Positions 1-7,547 of a stretch of DNA of 64,000 bases are shown piece by piece. Numbering within the stretch: the first letter of the stretch is position 1; each line of letters starts with the position of its first letter. Origin of the DNA: Mycolicibacterium boenickei (GTDB lineage Bacteria > Actinomycetota > Actinomycetes > Mycobacteriales > Mycobacteriaceae); NCBI RefSeq assembly GCF_010731295.1, contig NZ_AP022579.1, forward strand, positions 1,364,001 to 1,428,000, written 5' to 3'. Made by a program: the position numbers and the translations under genes. The notes under the pieces are model-generated. The model was not told where the DNA came from and did not search any database. It saw only the letters and a program-made list of their open reading frames with translations.

Positions 1-426
1 CCCGACTGCGCCTTGGCGCTCTCGATCGGTGGCGGAATTTAGCGCCACCACTACGGCGTTCACCCAATGATGTAATGCAGAGATATCGCTTGATGGCTCG
101 TCGCTACCGCGTGGAGCGTCCGTCGCATTGTCCGAGTCTTCGAGCACAAGAATCAAGGCCCAACACCGCTGCGCTTCCTTGCTCAATTCGGCAGAAGGCG
201 CGTATGCCAACTGTTCCTGCGGCCAACGCGTACGGAACTCGGCCGATTGCTTCTCCAATCGCCGGCGATACGCTTTCGGGCGGTTGGTAAAGCACCACCA
301 CCAAAGGAACCATCCAACCAATCCAATTAATGCGGCGGTGATCGCTACGGCGCAGATGAGGACGATCAGATTGGACAAGGCTTCTTCCGGACTGTCCGGC
401 CAACTACGTCCGGACAATGGTTCCAT
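1..426 (-). CDS. Partial membrane protein of unknown function (runs off left edge)
   Basis: An open minus-strand frame has no stop before base 1, so only the N-terminal 142 residues are visible. After about 18 polar residues there is one strong hydrophobic segment (about residues 19-46, ending in a Trp-rich FLWWWCF), followed by a basic stretch (NRPKAYRRRLEK) and a soluble, charged region. This looks like a one-pass protein with an N-out/C-in tail. I chose ATG 426 because AGGTGGGG lies just upstream; ATG 447 in the same frame is possible. It is divergent from the ESX-1-like trio. I recognise no family. The frame reads as real protein, whereas the competing open frames here are Arg/Cys-rich shadows. 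Confidence 0.6.
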   Translation of the reverse strand, partial: MEPLSGRSWPDSPEEALSNLIVLICAVAITAALIGLVGWFLWWWCFTNRPKAYRRRLEKQSAEFRTRWPQEQLAYAPSAELSKEAQRCWALILVLEDSDNATDAPRGSDEPSSDISALHHWVNAVVVALNSATDRERQGAVG

Positions 427-613
427 CGCCCCACCTAAAGCCAGCATTCCGGCAGTCTACTGGGCCTTACACTCCCGGGCGCAGGTGATGGCCCGGCAAT
501 GATTGACCATGGCGTCTGAGCACCTCCAGGCACTCGCTAACCACTCAAATTTGCGCGCCGACGGTGCCGGACGCCCTGTTAGGCTTACGCAGTCAAGCGG
601 AAAGTGGGGATCA

Positions 614-1555
614 ATGGGCCTGGCATACCTAGAGAATGTAAAGTCCTTCGCTGAATTCGGCTTCGCCGTCAAAGGTACTTACGAACACCTCGACGCCCTA
701 GGCGCGGACAAGCCAGGGGAAGTGGCTCTAGCCAAGGCGGGTCTTGCGGCGGACGGTATAGGTGCAGCCCAAATGATCGGCGATTTCGGCATTGGTAAAT
801 TGGGGCCTAAATACGTCGATAAACTCGGGGATAATTTCAAAGTATTCGGTGAATCAACTCCCGGATTGAAATCCGCCTACAATCCGAACGCACGCCAAAT
901 GAAGGGTCTGGGCACACCCATCATCGGCGCGGCCCTTCTCGCCATTAATGGGATGCAGTTGATGTGCGGCGTCGGCGATCCGGAGACCGGCGACCGGTTC
1001 GCGAAGGGCGCCAACGGTTTCTCCGAAATCTCGGATACTTTGAAGCAGGCAACGCCTACGGACCAGTGGTACGGGACCGGGTCGGATGCTTACACCGCCG
1101 ATAATGAGCAGCAACAGCAACGTGCAGCGGCGATGAGCAAAATCGATGCCGAAGTGAAGGGCATCGTCGCTAACGAAGCGGAACAGATAAAGAACACACG
1201 TACGGTTCTCGACATCACTGCGACGTCACTGACCTACATGATCCCAATCGCGATTGTTATCGGGAAGATTCCGCCGACAGGCCCTGCGAACCAGATGGCA
1301 TTCGAACTCGGTGCAGTCGCGGGAACGATGCCCGTCGCGTTAGGGGCATGCGCAACAATGGAATCGCTGACCCTGGCGAACGCCCAGAAGTTCGCGCGAG
1401 CAGCTAGCGCCTACCGAGAGGTCGCTGCCGGAGCCAAGTCCAAGGGGGCGCCGCCGGCAGTCATGTCACCGCCAGGCGGAAACACGACGTCAAAGCCGTG
1501 GTCTCCATCCGATGGCACCGCGACAGGTACCGGGGAGGGATCGATCAATGTCTGA
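614..1555 (+). CDS. EspE/EspA-like ESX-1 secretion-associated protein
   Basis: 313 residues. A segment from about residue 110 to 240 resembles EspE/EspA: a Gly-Asp-Pro stretch, a helix, the WXG motif WYG (about residues 152-154) followed by GSDAY, then a long helix and hydrophobic segments (for example LTYMIPIAIVIG). In EspA and EspE the WXG sits near residue 55, so this protein has roughly 95 extra N-terminal residues. The tail is Gly/Pro/Ser-rich. I chose ATG 614 (GGAAAG upstream); an in-frame ATG at 503 would add 37 residues that do not look coding. The stop overlaps the start of the next gene, an EspC/F-like protein, matching the espE-espF and espA-espC arrangement. Family assignment is by pattern only. 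Confidence 0.7.
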   Translation: MGLAYLENVKSFAEFGFAVKGTYEHLDALGADKPGEVALAKAGLAADGIGAAQMIGDFGIGKLGPKYVDKLGDNFKVFGESTPGLKSAYNPNARQMKGLGTPIIGAALLAINGMQLMCGVGDPETGDRFAKGANGFSEISDTLKQATPTDQWYGTGSDAYTADNEQQQQRAAAMSKIDAEVKGIVANEAEQIKNTRTVLDITATSLTYMIPIAIVIGKIPPTGPANQMAFELGAVAGTMPVALGACATMESLTLANAQKFARAASAYREVAAGAKSKGAPPAVMSPPGGNTTSKPWSPSDGTATGTGEGSINV

Positions 1556-1868
1556 CGGCACGCTGGGGGTCACGTCCTCCCATGTTCGCCAACTATCCGA
1601 CGGCCAGAGCACGGCCATGACGTCTATTCAATCGAACGCCAAAGTCACTGACGGCGTGGCCGCATCGATGTTCGTGAACCACGGTCCGATCTGCTTAGCG
1701 AGCATCACAGCCCTGGGGATGGCGAACGACGCCCGCGCTGCGGCATGCGCTGCAATGGCATCCGTGTCGCAGGATATGGCGAAGAAGCTCGACGTCACTG
1801 CGTCGCAGTACGACCAGACGGATGCTGAAGCCGCAGCCAAGATCGACAAGGAGATGCATCCGCGGTGA
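1548..1868 (+). CDS. EspC/EspF-like type VII secretion target (DUF2580 family)
   Basis: 106 residues, close to the roughly 103 of EspC and EspF. It is a two-helix protein with a C-terminal YDQTD, which is the YxxxD/E export signal of type VII substrates, followed by an Ala/Lys-rich helix end. It starts at ATG 1548 inside the last codons of the upstream EspE-like gene, so the two are probably translationally coupled and the proteins may be exported together, as EspA/EspC and EspE/EspF are thought to be. The gap to the next gene is 52 bp. Confidence 0.78.
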   Translation: MSDGTLGVTSSHVRQLSDGQSTAMTSIQSNAKVTDGVAASMFVNHGPICLASITALGMANDARAAACAAMASVSQDMAKKLDVTASQYDQTDAEAAAKIDKEMHPR

Positions 1869-1920
1869 GGCTGACCGACCGAGTGACAGTCGGCGGGCCG
1901 CGATGGGATATGACTGACAC

Positions 1921-2520
1921 ATGACGCCCCACGGTTCCGATGGTTGGGACGATGACGACGCCAACGACAGCGGCCTCGACGCGCTTGACTTCGACACACC
2001 GGTGTTCGACGACGATGTGTCAGGACTAGACGGCCTGCCGGACTATGCGGTGGACGCCGCCGCCGACGGCACGTCGCACGACAGCGGCCTCGACGCAGTC
2101 CACGACTACCCCGACCAAGAAGTCGAGGAGGCCGAGGATGACGGCTTCGGTGCCTTCGACGCAGAGGCGGAACCCGAAGACGAAGAGCAGATCCCGGTGG
2201 TCCAAGCCATCAACCCGCCAAGCACGGTGGCCGTTGCGGCCTACCTCAGTGGTTCCGTCGCCCGAGTGGACCTGGACCCGAAGGTGACTACCCTGACCGA
2301 GGCTCAACTTGCCGACGAGATCCGTTTTGTGGCCGGTGTGGCCGCCAAACGCGCGACGGCTTTAGTGCACGTCAGGGTGGTCAATATGCTCGTCGAGCAG
2401 GGCATGGACTTCCGTGACGCCCGCGACTTCGTGGCAACGAACATGCCATACGCGACCCCGGAACAGGCTGGCGAGGCTGAACTCGCGCTGATGGCACGCC
2501 ATTCCGACCAGGCGCAGTGA
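1921..2520 (+). CDS. EspD/EspH-like protein (DUF2694 family)
   Basis: 199 residues. The first 95 or so are strongly acidic (runs of Asp/Glu), as in EspD and EspH. The C-terminal half has the family pattern: a NPPSTVAVAAYLSG segment, a Val-Asp-Leu strand, then the helix LADEIRFVAGVAAKRATA. EspD/EspH stabilise or chaperone EspA/EspC or EspE/EspF in the cytosol, so this protein completes an espE-F-H or espA-C-D type trio with the two upstream genes. The acidic Asp-Ser-Gly-Leu-Asp motif occurs twice (about residues 18 and 57), suggesting an internal repeat. Confidence 0.75.
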   Translation: MTPHGSDGWDDDDANDSGLDALDFDTPVFDDDVSGLDGLPDYAVDAAADGTSHDSGLDAVHDYPDQEVEEAEDDGFGAFDAEAEPEDEEQIPVVQAINPPSTVAVAAYLSGSVARVDLDPKVTTLTEAQLADEIRFVAGVAAKRATALVHVRVVNMLVEQGMDFRDARDFVATNMPYATPEQAGEAELALMARHSDQAQ

Positions 2521-2797
2521 CGACCGGCGACTCGGTCCCACCGCACCTGTAGATGGGTGGTGAATCCCGCACCCGCAGACTTCCGCTGATCCATCGCCTG
2601 CGCGCGCAGGGCAGGCCGTTTCGACAGAACTGCCGCAAACGTACGAGCTGGCGGTGACGGAGTATTGGATCTGCAAGGTGGGCTGCGTACAGACACGAAG
2701 CCAGCGGGAGACGGTCTGCGGGCGGGGAACTTTGTGCATTCGGGGTGCTGGGTGCTCGGGTAGCATTTTGCTGAACTACTGGTAGAGGGGACTGCCG
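2521..2797 (+). other. Gene-free leader between the trio and the espJ-like gene
   Basis: I see no convincing gene in this stretch. It holds a short GACCG/CGGTC inverted repeat directly after the trio stop and a CCTGCGCGCGCAGG palindrome near 2598-2611. A TAGCAT at 2761-2766 fits the mycobacterial -10 consensus TANNNT and could start the transcript of the following small frame and espJ-like gene. No good -35 is visible. Confidence 0.3.
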
Positions 2798-2914
2798 ATG
2801 GCTGCTGTGGGACGGGTATGCCCGCCACGCGGCGCCCGGGGTGTGTATGGGCAGGGCGTTCCACATCGGGATCCGGTTGGGATGCCCTCCGTCGCGGGTT
2901 GGGCAGAGGGGTAG
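2798..2914 (+). CDS. Possible 38-codon upstream ORF / leader peptide
   Basis: A short frame starts at ATG 2798 behind a strong ribosome-binding site (GAGGGGA, 6 bases upstream) and ends with TAG at 2912-2914, eight bases before the ATG of the espJ-like gene. The predicted peptide has no recognisable domain and one Cys. The good ribosome site and close spacing suggest translational coupling or a leader; the sequence alone does not show that the peptide is functional. Confidence 0.3.
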   Translation: MAAVGRVCPPRGARGVYGQGVPHRDPVGMPSVAGWAEG

Positions 2915-2922
2915 GGATCGGT

Positions 2923-3861
2923 ATGCAGGGATATTCTGCCGGCGGTCAGACCGAGCTGCGGGTGAACACCGCTGAGCTCCGGTCCGGGGGCAAGGGCCTC
3001 GAAGATGCGGCCAATAGCATCCCGCCACCACCGGAGCAGTTCAACTCGGGCGGCACGGACGACCTCTCAAAGGCGCTCATTCGCCTGACACAGGAGAAGG
3101 AAGCGGCCTTGATCGAGGGCCTGCCCAAGATCAAGAAGGATTCGTTGAAGACCGCCCAAGATATCGGCGTGGCGGCTGACCGGTACGAAACAACCGATCA
3201 GGAGATTGCAGACAGCATCACCAAGCGGGTCGCGGACTTCGATGCACTCTTCCATCCGGAGAAGACGGGCGGGGGCGGTACGCCTGGATCGGGCGGACAG
3301 TTTGGGCAATTGGTATCCGGCAGTGGCAGTGGCAGTGGCAGTGGCAGTGGCGGATCGTCAGCGGCTTCTCCTGGATCTCCCGGAAGTTCTACTGAGGGAG
3401 CGCCATCGGCATCCAGTGGCGCATCGGCTGCAGGGGAAGCCGGCTCATTGTCGGGCCAGGATCCATTGCAGATGCTGCAGCAAATGGGTCAGCCGATGAT
3501 GCAAATGCCGATGCAGATGATGCAGCAGGCCGGCCAACTGCCACAGGGCATCATGCAAGCGGCGCAAAGTGGCGTCCAACAGATTTCACAGATGGCAGGT
3601 GAAGCCGGCAAGAACGGCGACGCTCAGAAAGCCGATAGGGCGGAGTCCGAGGGCAAGGATCAGCAGGAACCCGAGAAGAAGCCTTCCACCGCTCCGGTTC
3701 CTGGTGCAGGCGGCGGCGGTTCGACCGCTGAGCGTGCCCCGGTGGCTGGGCCGTCGAGCGGTGGAGCATCGGAGAACGCGCCAGCTGGACCGAAACATGA
3801 AGCTGCACCGGTGAATCCGGCACCTCGCAAGGCGCCGACCGATTCGTCGATTTTGTTGTGA
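2923..3861 (+). CDS. espJ: EspJ-like ESX-1 secretion-associated protein
   Basis: 312 residues from ATG 2923. The first 110 or so form an EspC-type secretion domain: a helix, a GLPKIKK turn, a second helix and the signal YETTDQE (YxxxD). M. tuberculosis EspJ (Rv3878) has the same plan: GLPGVK, then YAKTD, a low-complexity Gln/Met/Ser region and a short hydrophobic tail (here DSSILL). The middle holds a (GSG)n stretch coded by a hexanucleotide repeat, then Gln/Met-rich helices. It sits between the trio and espK, consistent with the EspJ-EspK order of ESX-1. It is probably exported by ESX-1, but the exact role of EspJ is not known. Confidence 0.72.
   Translation: MQGYSAGGQTELRVNTAELRSGGKGLEDAANSIPPPPEQFNSGGTDDLSKALIRLTQEKEAALIEGLPKIKKDSLKTAQDIGVAADRYETTDQEIADSITKRVADFDALFHPEKTGGGGTPGSGGQFGQLVSGSGSGSGSGSGGSSAASPGSPGSSTEGAPSASSGASAAGEAGSLSGQDPLQMLQQMGQPMMQMPMQMMQQAGQLPQGIMQAAQSGVQQISQMAGEAGKNGDAQKADRAESEGKDQQEPEKKPSTAPVPGAGGGGSTAERAPVAGPSSGGASENAPAGPKHEAAPVNPAPRKAPTDSSILL
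3319..3348 (+). repeat. GGCAGT hexanucleotide microsatellite inside espJ
   Basis: Five perfect tandem GGCAGT units encode alternating Gly-Ser. Because the unit is six bases, gain or loss of copies would change linker length without shifting the frame. Confidence 0.9.
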
Positions 3862-3890
3862 CCGTAGTTCGTTGATGTGAAGGTGTGTCG

Positions 3891-5063
3891 ATGAGTTTGC
3901 CTCCTCCGCCAGGTTCGTATGGTTCTGTGCCGCCGAACGGTGGTGGCGGACCGTCGTGGGGCGGGCAGCCGCAACAACCGGGCCAGCCGTATGGCGCGCC
4001 GTATCAGGGCCAGCCTGGTGGGCAGTGGGGCCCGCCGCAACAGTGGGCTGGCGGCCCGCCGCCGAACAAGGGGGGCAAGGGTAAATGGATCCTGATCGGA
4101 CTAGCCTTGGTTGCCGTTATTGCGGTGAGCATCGTCGGCACCGTCCTTGTGCTGCGACCGGACTCCAGTGGCGGTAACGGTTCCACCCCGTCAGCGCAGA
4201 ACGGGAATTCAGAGTTTGCTAGTGCGAATGACACTGGGCCGGTGACAATTATCACCGATGATGAGACCTGTGATGCTTGGGGAAAAATTGCTCGAGGATT
4301 TGCAGATGAGCTCAAGAATGCCGGATGGGGTGACCGTAACGTAGCGACGCCTGCCAGTTCGTGGACATCTGACGAACGTACGATGTACGACAATGTTGGC
4401 AAGATAATGACAAAATCTGCCGATCAGGCAAAGAATTTGGTACAACGCACGCCGCATAGGGTAATGCGAGAGCTCTACCAGCAATTCATTGCATATAATG
4501 AGGCGTTCGTTGCCAAAATTCCGAACTACACGCAGAACAACAATGGAATGGCGCTAGTTATAAACGCGCTAACCAATGCCACGGCGAACGTTTGCTCGGC
4601 AATTGCCTACAGAAGTGCACAGCCTATAGCCCCTCTGGTGGGTGTGCCGGATCCGCCAAGTACGACGCCTCAATCACCCAGTACTGGTGATGTGCGCGTT
4701 TTCCTTGAGGAAACGAACCCTGCGTGCAAAAAATGGGCTGAGGTGGTCGACAACTTTTCAAACGAAACTGCTGACTGGAGAGCAATCGACCCCAATATTC
4801 CTGCGACACAGTGGTCTACCGAAGACAAGTTAATCAATGACCGAGTCGGTCCTCTTATGCTGCAAAATGCTGACACGATCGAGCAACTCGGCAGGGATAG
4901 TGGAAACCCCGTATTCGAGGACTTTGCGACATTGTCGGCTCAGTATCGTCGCGGGTATGTGATGGCGTTGCCGACTTATACGCAGGTGGATAATTTCCTA
5001 GCTGAAGCCGCCTCGCAACTAGTTGGTACAGTCCATTGGGCATGCAAGGCAACAATGCAATGA
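3891..5063 (+). CDS. Pro/Gly-rich one-pass membrane protein with duplicated outer domain
   Basis: 390 residues from ATG 3891 (GAAGG seven bases upstream; an in-frame GTG at 3885 adds two). The first 60 are Pro/Gly/Gln-rich and cytosolic, followed by a Lys-rich turn and one membrane helix (about residues 65-90, WILIGLALVAVIAVSIVGTV). The outer part contains two related stretches of about 115 residues (roughly 118-235 and 268-385). Each begins with Cys-x-x-Trp, has a W(T/S)(S/T)(D/E) element, VG(K/P)xM, an (A/P)xYT motif and a closing Cys, so each may form one disulfide. I do not recognise the family. It lies between espJ and espK and its stop overlaps the espK start, suggesting a part in ESX-1. 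Codon use is more AT-rich than its neighbours. Confidence 0.7.
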   Translation: MSLPPPPGSYGSVPPNGGGGPSWGGQPQQPGQPYGAPYQGQPGGQWGPPQQWAGGPPPNKGGKGKWILIGLALVAVIAVSIVGTVLVLRPDSSGGNGSTPSAQNGNSEFASANDTGPVTIITDDETCDAWGKIARGFADELKNAGWGDRNVATPASSWTSDERTMYDNVGKIMTKSADQAKNLVQRTPHRVMRELYQQFIAYNEAFVAKIPNYTQNNNGMALVINALTNATANVCSAIAYRSAQPIAPLVGVPDPPSTTPQSPSTGDVRVFLEETNPACKKWAEVVDNFSNETADWRAIDPNIPATQWSTEDKLINDRVGPLMLQNADTIEQLGRDSGNPVFEDFATLSAQYRRGYVMALPTYTQVDNFLAEAASQLVGTVHWACKATMQ

Positions 5064-7333
5064 TGGCCAAAAGCAGCGATGGCGGCGATCCGACAAATTA
5101 TGCGAAGCGTATGACAGATAAGGGCGCTTGGCCGGAGACACACGAATCTGAATTTCAGAATTTGGAAGTTCGCCTTAATGGAACATTATCGGTCTTGCGA
5201 GGAGCCAGTTCATCTTGGAATCGCAGTAAGAATGCGATCTTTGATACGCCAGATAGCTGGAAAGGCAAGGCAAGCAGCGGTGCGAATGAAAAGGTCGAAG
5301 ATCACAGTTCTGCGCTAAGCGGCCTCGAGACGCAACTAAGCGGCATCATCGAATGGTGTAAAAATGCGGCTGCACACATAACCGAAACTAAAGGAACGAT
5401 CAGATCGAACGTAAACGCGGGAATCGATGAAATTAATAAGCTTATCGAGGCCGCAAATTCTGAGAAGGATCCAGAAAAGCGATCTGATATAACAGATAAA
5501 ATCGAAGAAGTTGTTAAACGGAAGTTCGGCGAAAACACGCAGACCGTAAGTGACAGGGCGAAAACATTCCTCGCTGGCGGGGAAAAGGGGCCACTTTCGC
5601 CACAGCTAAATGGCGACGATGGTGGTGCGCATACCGCCAGCGGTTCCAAAGGCGAGCCAGCGGACGCAAAGTCGGTGCAGTTCGCCTTTGGCAAGGCAGA
5701 CGCAGCCGACGCGCCTGGTGTGGGGCAGTTTATTGACGGGCCGACACCGGAGGTAGCTCCAAACCTGTTTCAACCCCATTTAAGCGATAAGCCGGACGCG
5801 TTGCTTCCGGAACAAGTGGCACCAGCACCCAATGCTGTGCCAGAAGATATTCCGGCAAAGTCCGCTGATGGCAAAGCGGCGGCGCTGCCGGAACCTGCGC
5901 CTCAGCCGCCATTGTCCCCCCGCGGGCAGCAGCCAGTAGCCCCGCCAAAGGCGGGTTTACCGGCGGGAACACCGCCGACGCCTAGTCCGTCCCCGGGGAT
6001 GGGTGTCCCTAGCGTTGGCGGTGGTTCCGGTGGAGGCGCCTCGGGTGCCGGTGGAGGCGCACCGAGCAGTCCGCTAAGCAGCCTGGGCTCGTCCGGAGCG
6101 AGCGGCGCGGAACAAGCTGGCGGCCCGGCGCAGGCAGCCGCTCAGGCAGCAGCCGGTCGTGCACCGACTGATCCGTTGCAGGCTTTCTCGAAGGGTTTCG
6201 CTGACTCGGCGGGTACGCCTGTGCACGCTGCTTCTTCTGGAGGCGCACCCCCGCCGCTGGCTCCGTCGCCTGCGGTTCCGGCCAGCGATGCGATGACACC
6301 AGCCAGCACGGGGTCCGGGCCGCTGACGCAAACAGGTGCACAAGCACCTGCTGCCCCGGTGCAGACACCGGCGTCGGGCGGCCCGATGGGCGGCATGGGC
6401 GGCGGCATGGGCGGTATGCCCCTGGGCCCGCCACCAACGGCGCCTCCCGCTGCACCGGTAGCACCGCCGGCGGCAGCACCGCCCCCTGCGGTTACCCCGC
6501 CCGCGAATATCGCCGGCGGCGCTCAAGTTGCGCCGATTCCGGTCTCAGCCGCTCGTGCTGAGCGCGATGCGGCGCAGGCCGCGGCGAAGCGGAGTTCGGA
6601 TCCGCTCGTAGTGGCGCGCCGGATCGCCGCGGCGCTCAACGCGCCCGACATGCTCAATGTCGAGGACTTCGACTTTTACTGGATCACTGCGTTGACCGCC
6701 CAAGGACAGATTGTGGTGGCCAATAACTACGGGTTGGCCTACCTGCCCGCGCAGGTGCGGTTGCCTGAGCATGTGAAGTTGGTCAGTGCCGATGAGTCGA
6801 TCCCGGCCAGCGAGCGCGCCTCGTTTGCGATCCACCCGATGGTGGCTGTTCAGCGTTGGGCCCAGCATCATGACACGACGCTGCGGGCCGTGATCGGCCG
6901 CGAAGAGCACTTCGCGAACTCCGACGCGGGTGCCCACAAGGTTGTGCTGACACCGGAAGACATCCCGGCGAAGGGCCAGATGGCGGGCCGGGACCGTTTG
7001 CAGATCATCGCCCCGCAGATCGCGATGCGGTTGGCAGGGTTCGGCGACGCCGACCTGATCAACATTCTGCCGCCGGCATCGGCCGACACCAGCCCACCCG
7101 AAGACCGTCGGACGGCGTTGTGGGAAGCGGTCTGGGAGCCGCTGTGCAGCAGCGCGTCCAACCGCGGGCAGGTGCACTTGCAGGCGTTCTTGGCGTATGC
7201 AATCCACGCTCAAGAGTTGGCTGTGTACGAGGCACACGCCGCCACGGACGGACCCGATCAACGCCGAGCCGTTACCGATTTCATTTACTGGCAGCACGTG
7301 GGTCAGCTGATCGCCGACGGACTCGATGCCTAG
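5060..7333 (+). CDS. espK: EspK, ESX-1 secretion-associated Ala/Pro-rich protein
   Basis: 757 residues from ATG 5060, which overlaps the previous stop (ATGA) with AAGG upstream. The N-terminal helical domain (about 1-170) carries a WXG-type WKG. A long Pro/Ala/Gly-rich linker (about 190-500) follows. The C-terminal 260 residues match EspK (Rv3879c): the SAARAERDAA helix, ARRIAAALN, FYWITALT, VVANNYGLAYLP, LRAVIG, and a terminal domain ending TDFIYWQHVGQLI. In known ESX-1 systems EspK acts as a chaperone that delivers EspB to the secretion machine, and espB follows here on the same strand. The first 170 codons are AT-rich; the C-terminal half has normal mycobacterial codon use. Rv3879c is on the opposite strand relative to espJ, unlike here. 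Confidence 0.85.
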   Translation: MMAKSSDGGDPTNYAKRMTDKGAWPETHESEFQNLEVRLNGTLSVLRGASSSWNRSKNAIFDTPDSWKGKASSGANEKVEDHSSALSGLETQLSGIIEWCKNAAAHITETKGTIRSNVNAGIDEINKLIEAANSEKDPEKRSDITDKIEEVVKRKFGENTQTVSDRAKTFLAGGEKGPLSPQLNGDDGGAHTASGSKGEPADAKSVQFAFGKADAADAPGVGQFIDGPTPEVAPNLFQPHLSDKPDALLPEQVAPAPNAVPEDIPAKSADGKAAALPEPAPQPPLSPRGQQPVAPPKAGLPAGTPPTPSPSPGMGVPSVGGGSGGGASGAGGGAPSSPLSSLGSSGASGAEQAGGPAQAAAQAAAGRAPTDPLQAFSKGFADSAGTPVHAASSGGAPPPLAPSPAVPASDAMTPASTGSGPLTQTGAQAPAAPVQTPASGGPMGGMGGGMGGMPLGPPPTAPPAAPVAPPAAAPPPAVTPPANIAGGAQVAPIPVSAARAERDAAQAAAKRSSDPLVVARRIAAALNAPDMLNVEDFDFYWITALTAQGQIVVANNYGLAYLPAQVRLPEHVKLVSADESIPASERASFAIHPMVAVQRWAQHHDTTLRAVIGREEHFANSDAGAHKVVLTPEDIPAKGQMAGRDRLQIIAPQIAMRLAGFGDADLINILPPASADTSPPEDRRTALWEAVWEPLCSSASNRGQVHLQAFLAYAIHAQELAVYEAHAATDGPDQRRAVTDFIYWQHVGQLIADGLDA

Positions 7334-7547
7334 GACGGTCGGCTCGGGTCCGATGAGACGCGGCTGGCGAGGCATCCGGGCAGCAAAAGAAGTGAACGTC
7401 GTCATGGCCGTCTGCCCATATGATTATCGCCAGAAATGGATGCTGCGGGTCGCCCGGACGGCGGTGCCGCTCGGCCGAAATCTTGGTTTCGTCACTGGTG
7501 CCCGCGATCGTATGTCGGCGGCATCGACATAGGGAGGATGAATAGCA

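Noticed and set aside
503..613. ATG 503 as start of the EspE-like gene
   Set aside because: The 37 extra residues do not look coding, and a -10-like TAGGCT (580-585) implies a transcript start near 592, closer to ATG 614.
7326..7532. Short frame between espK and espB
   Set aside because: No ribosome site, Arg-rich, overlaps the espK end; the region more likely holds the espB promoter.
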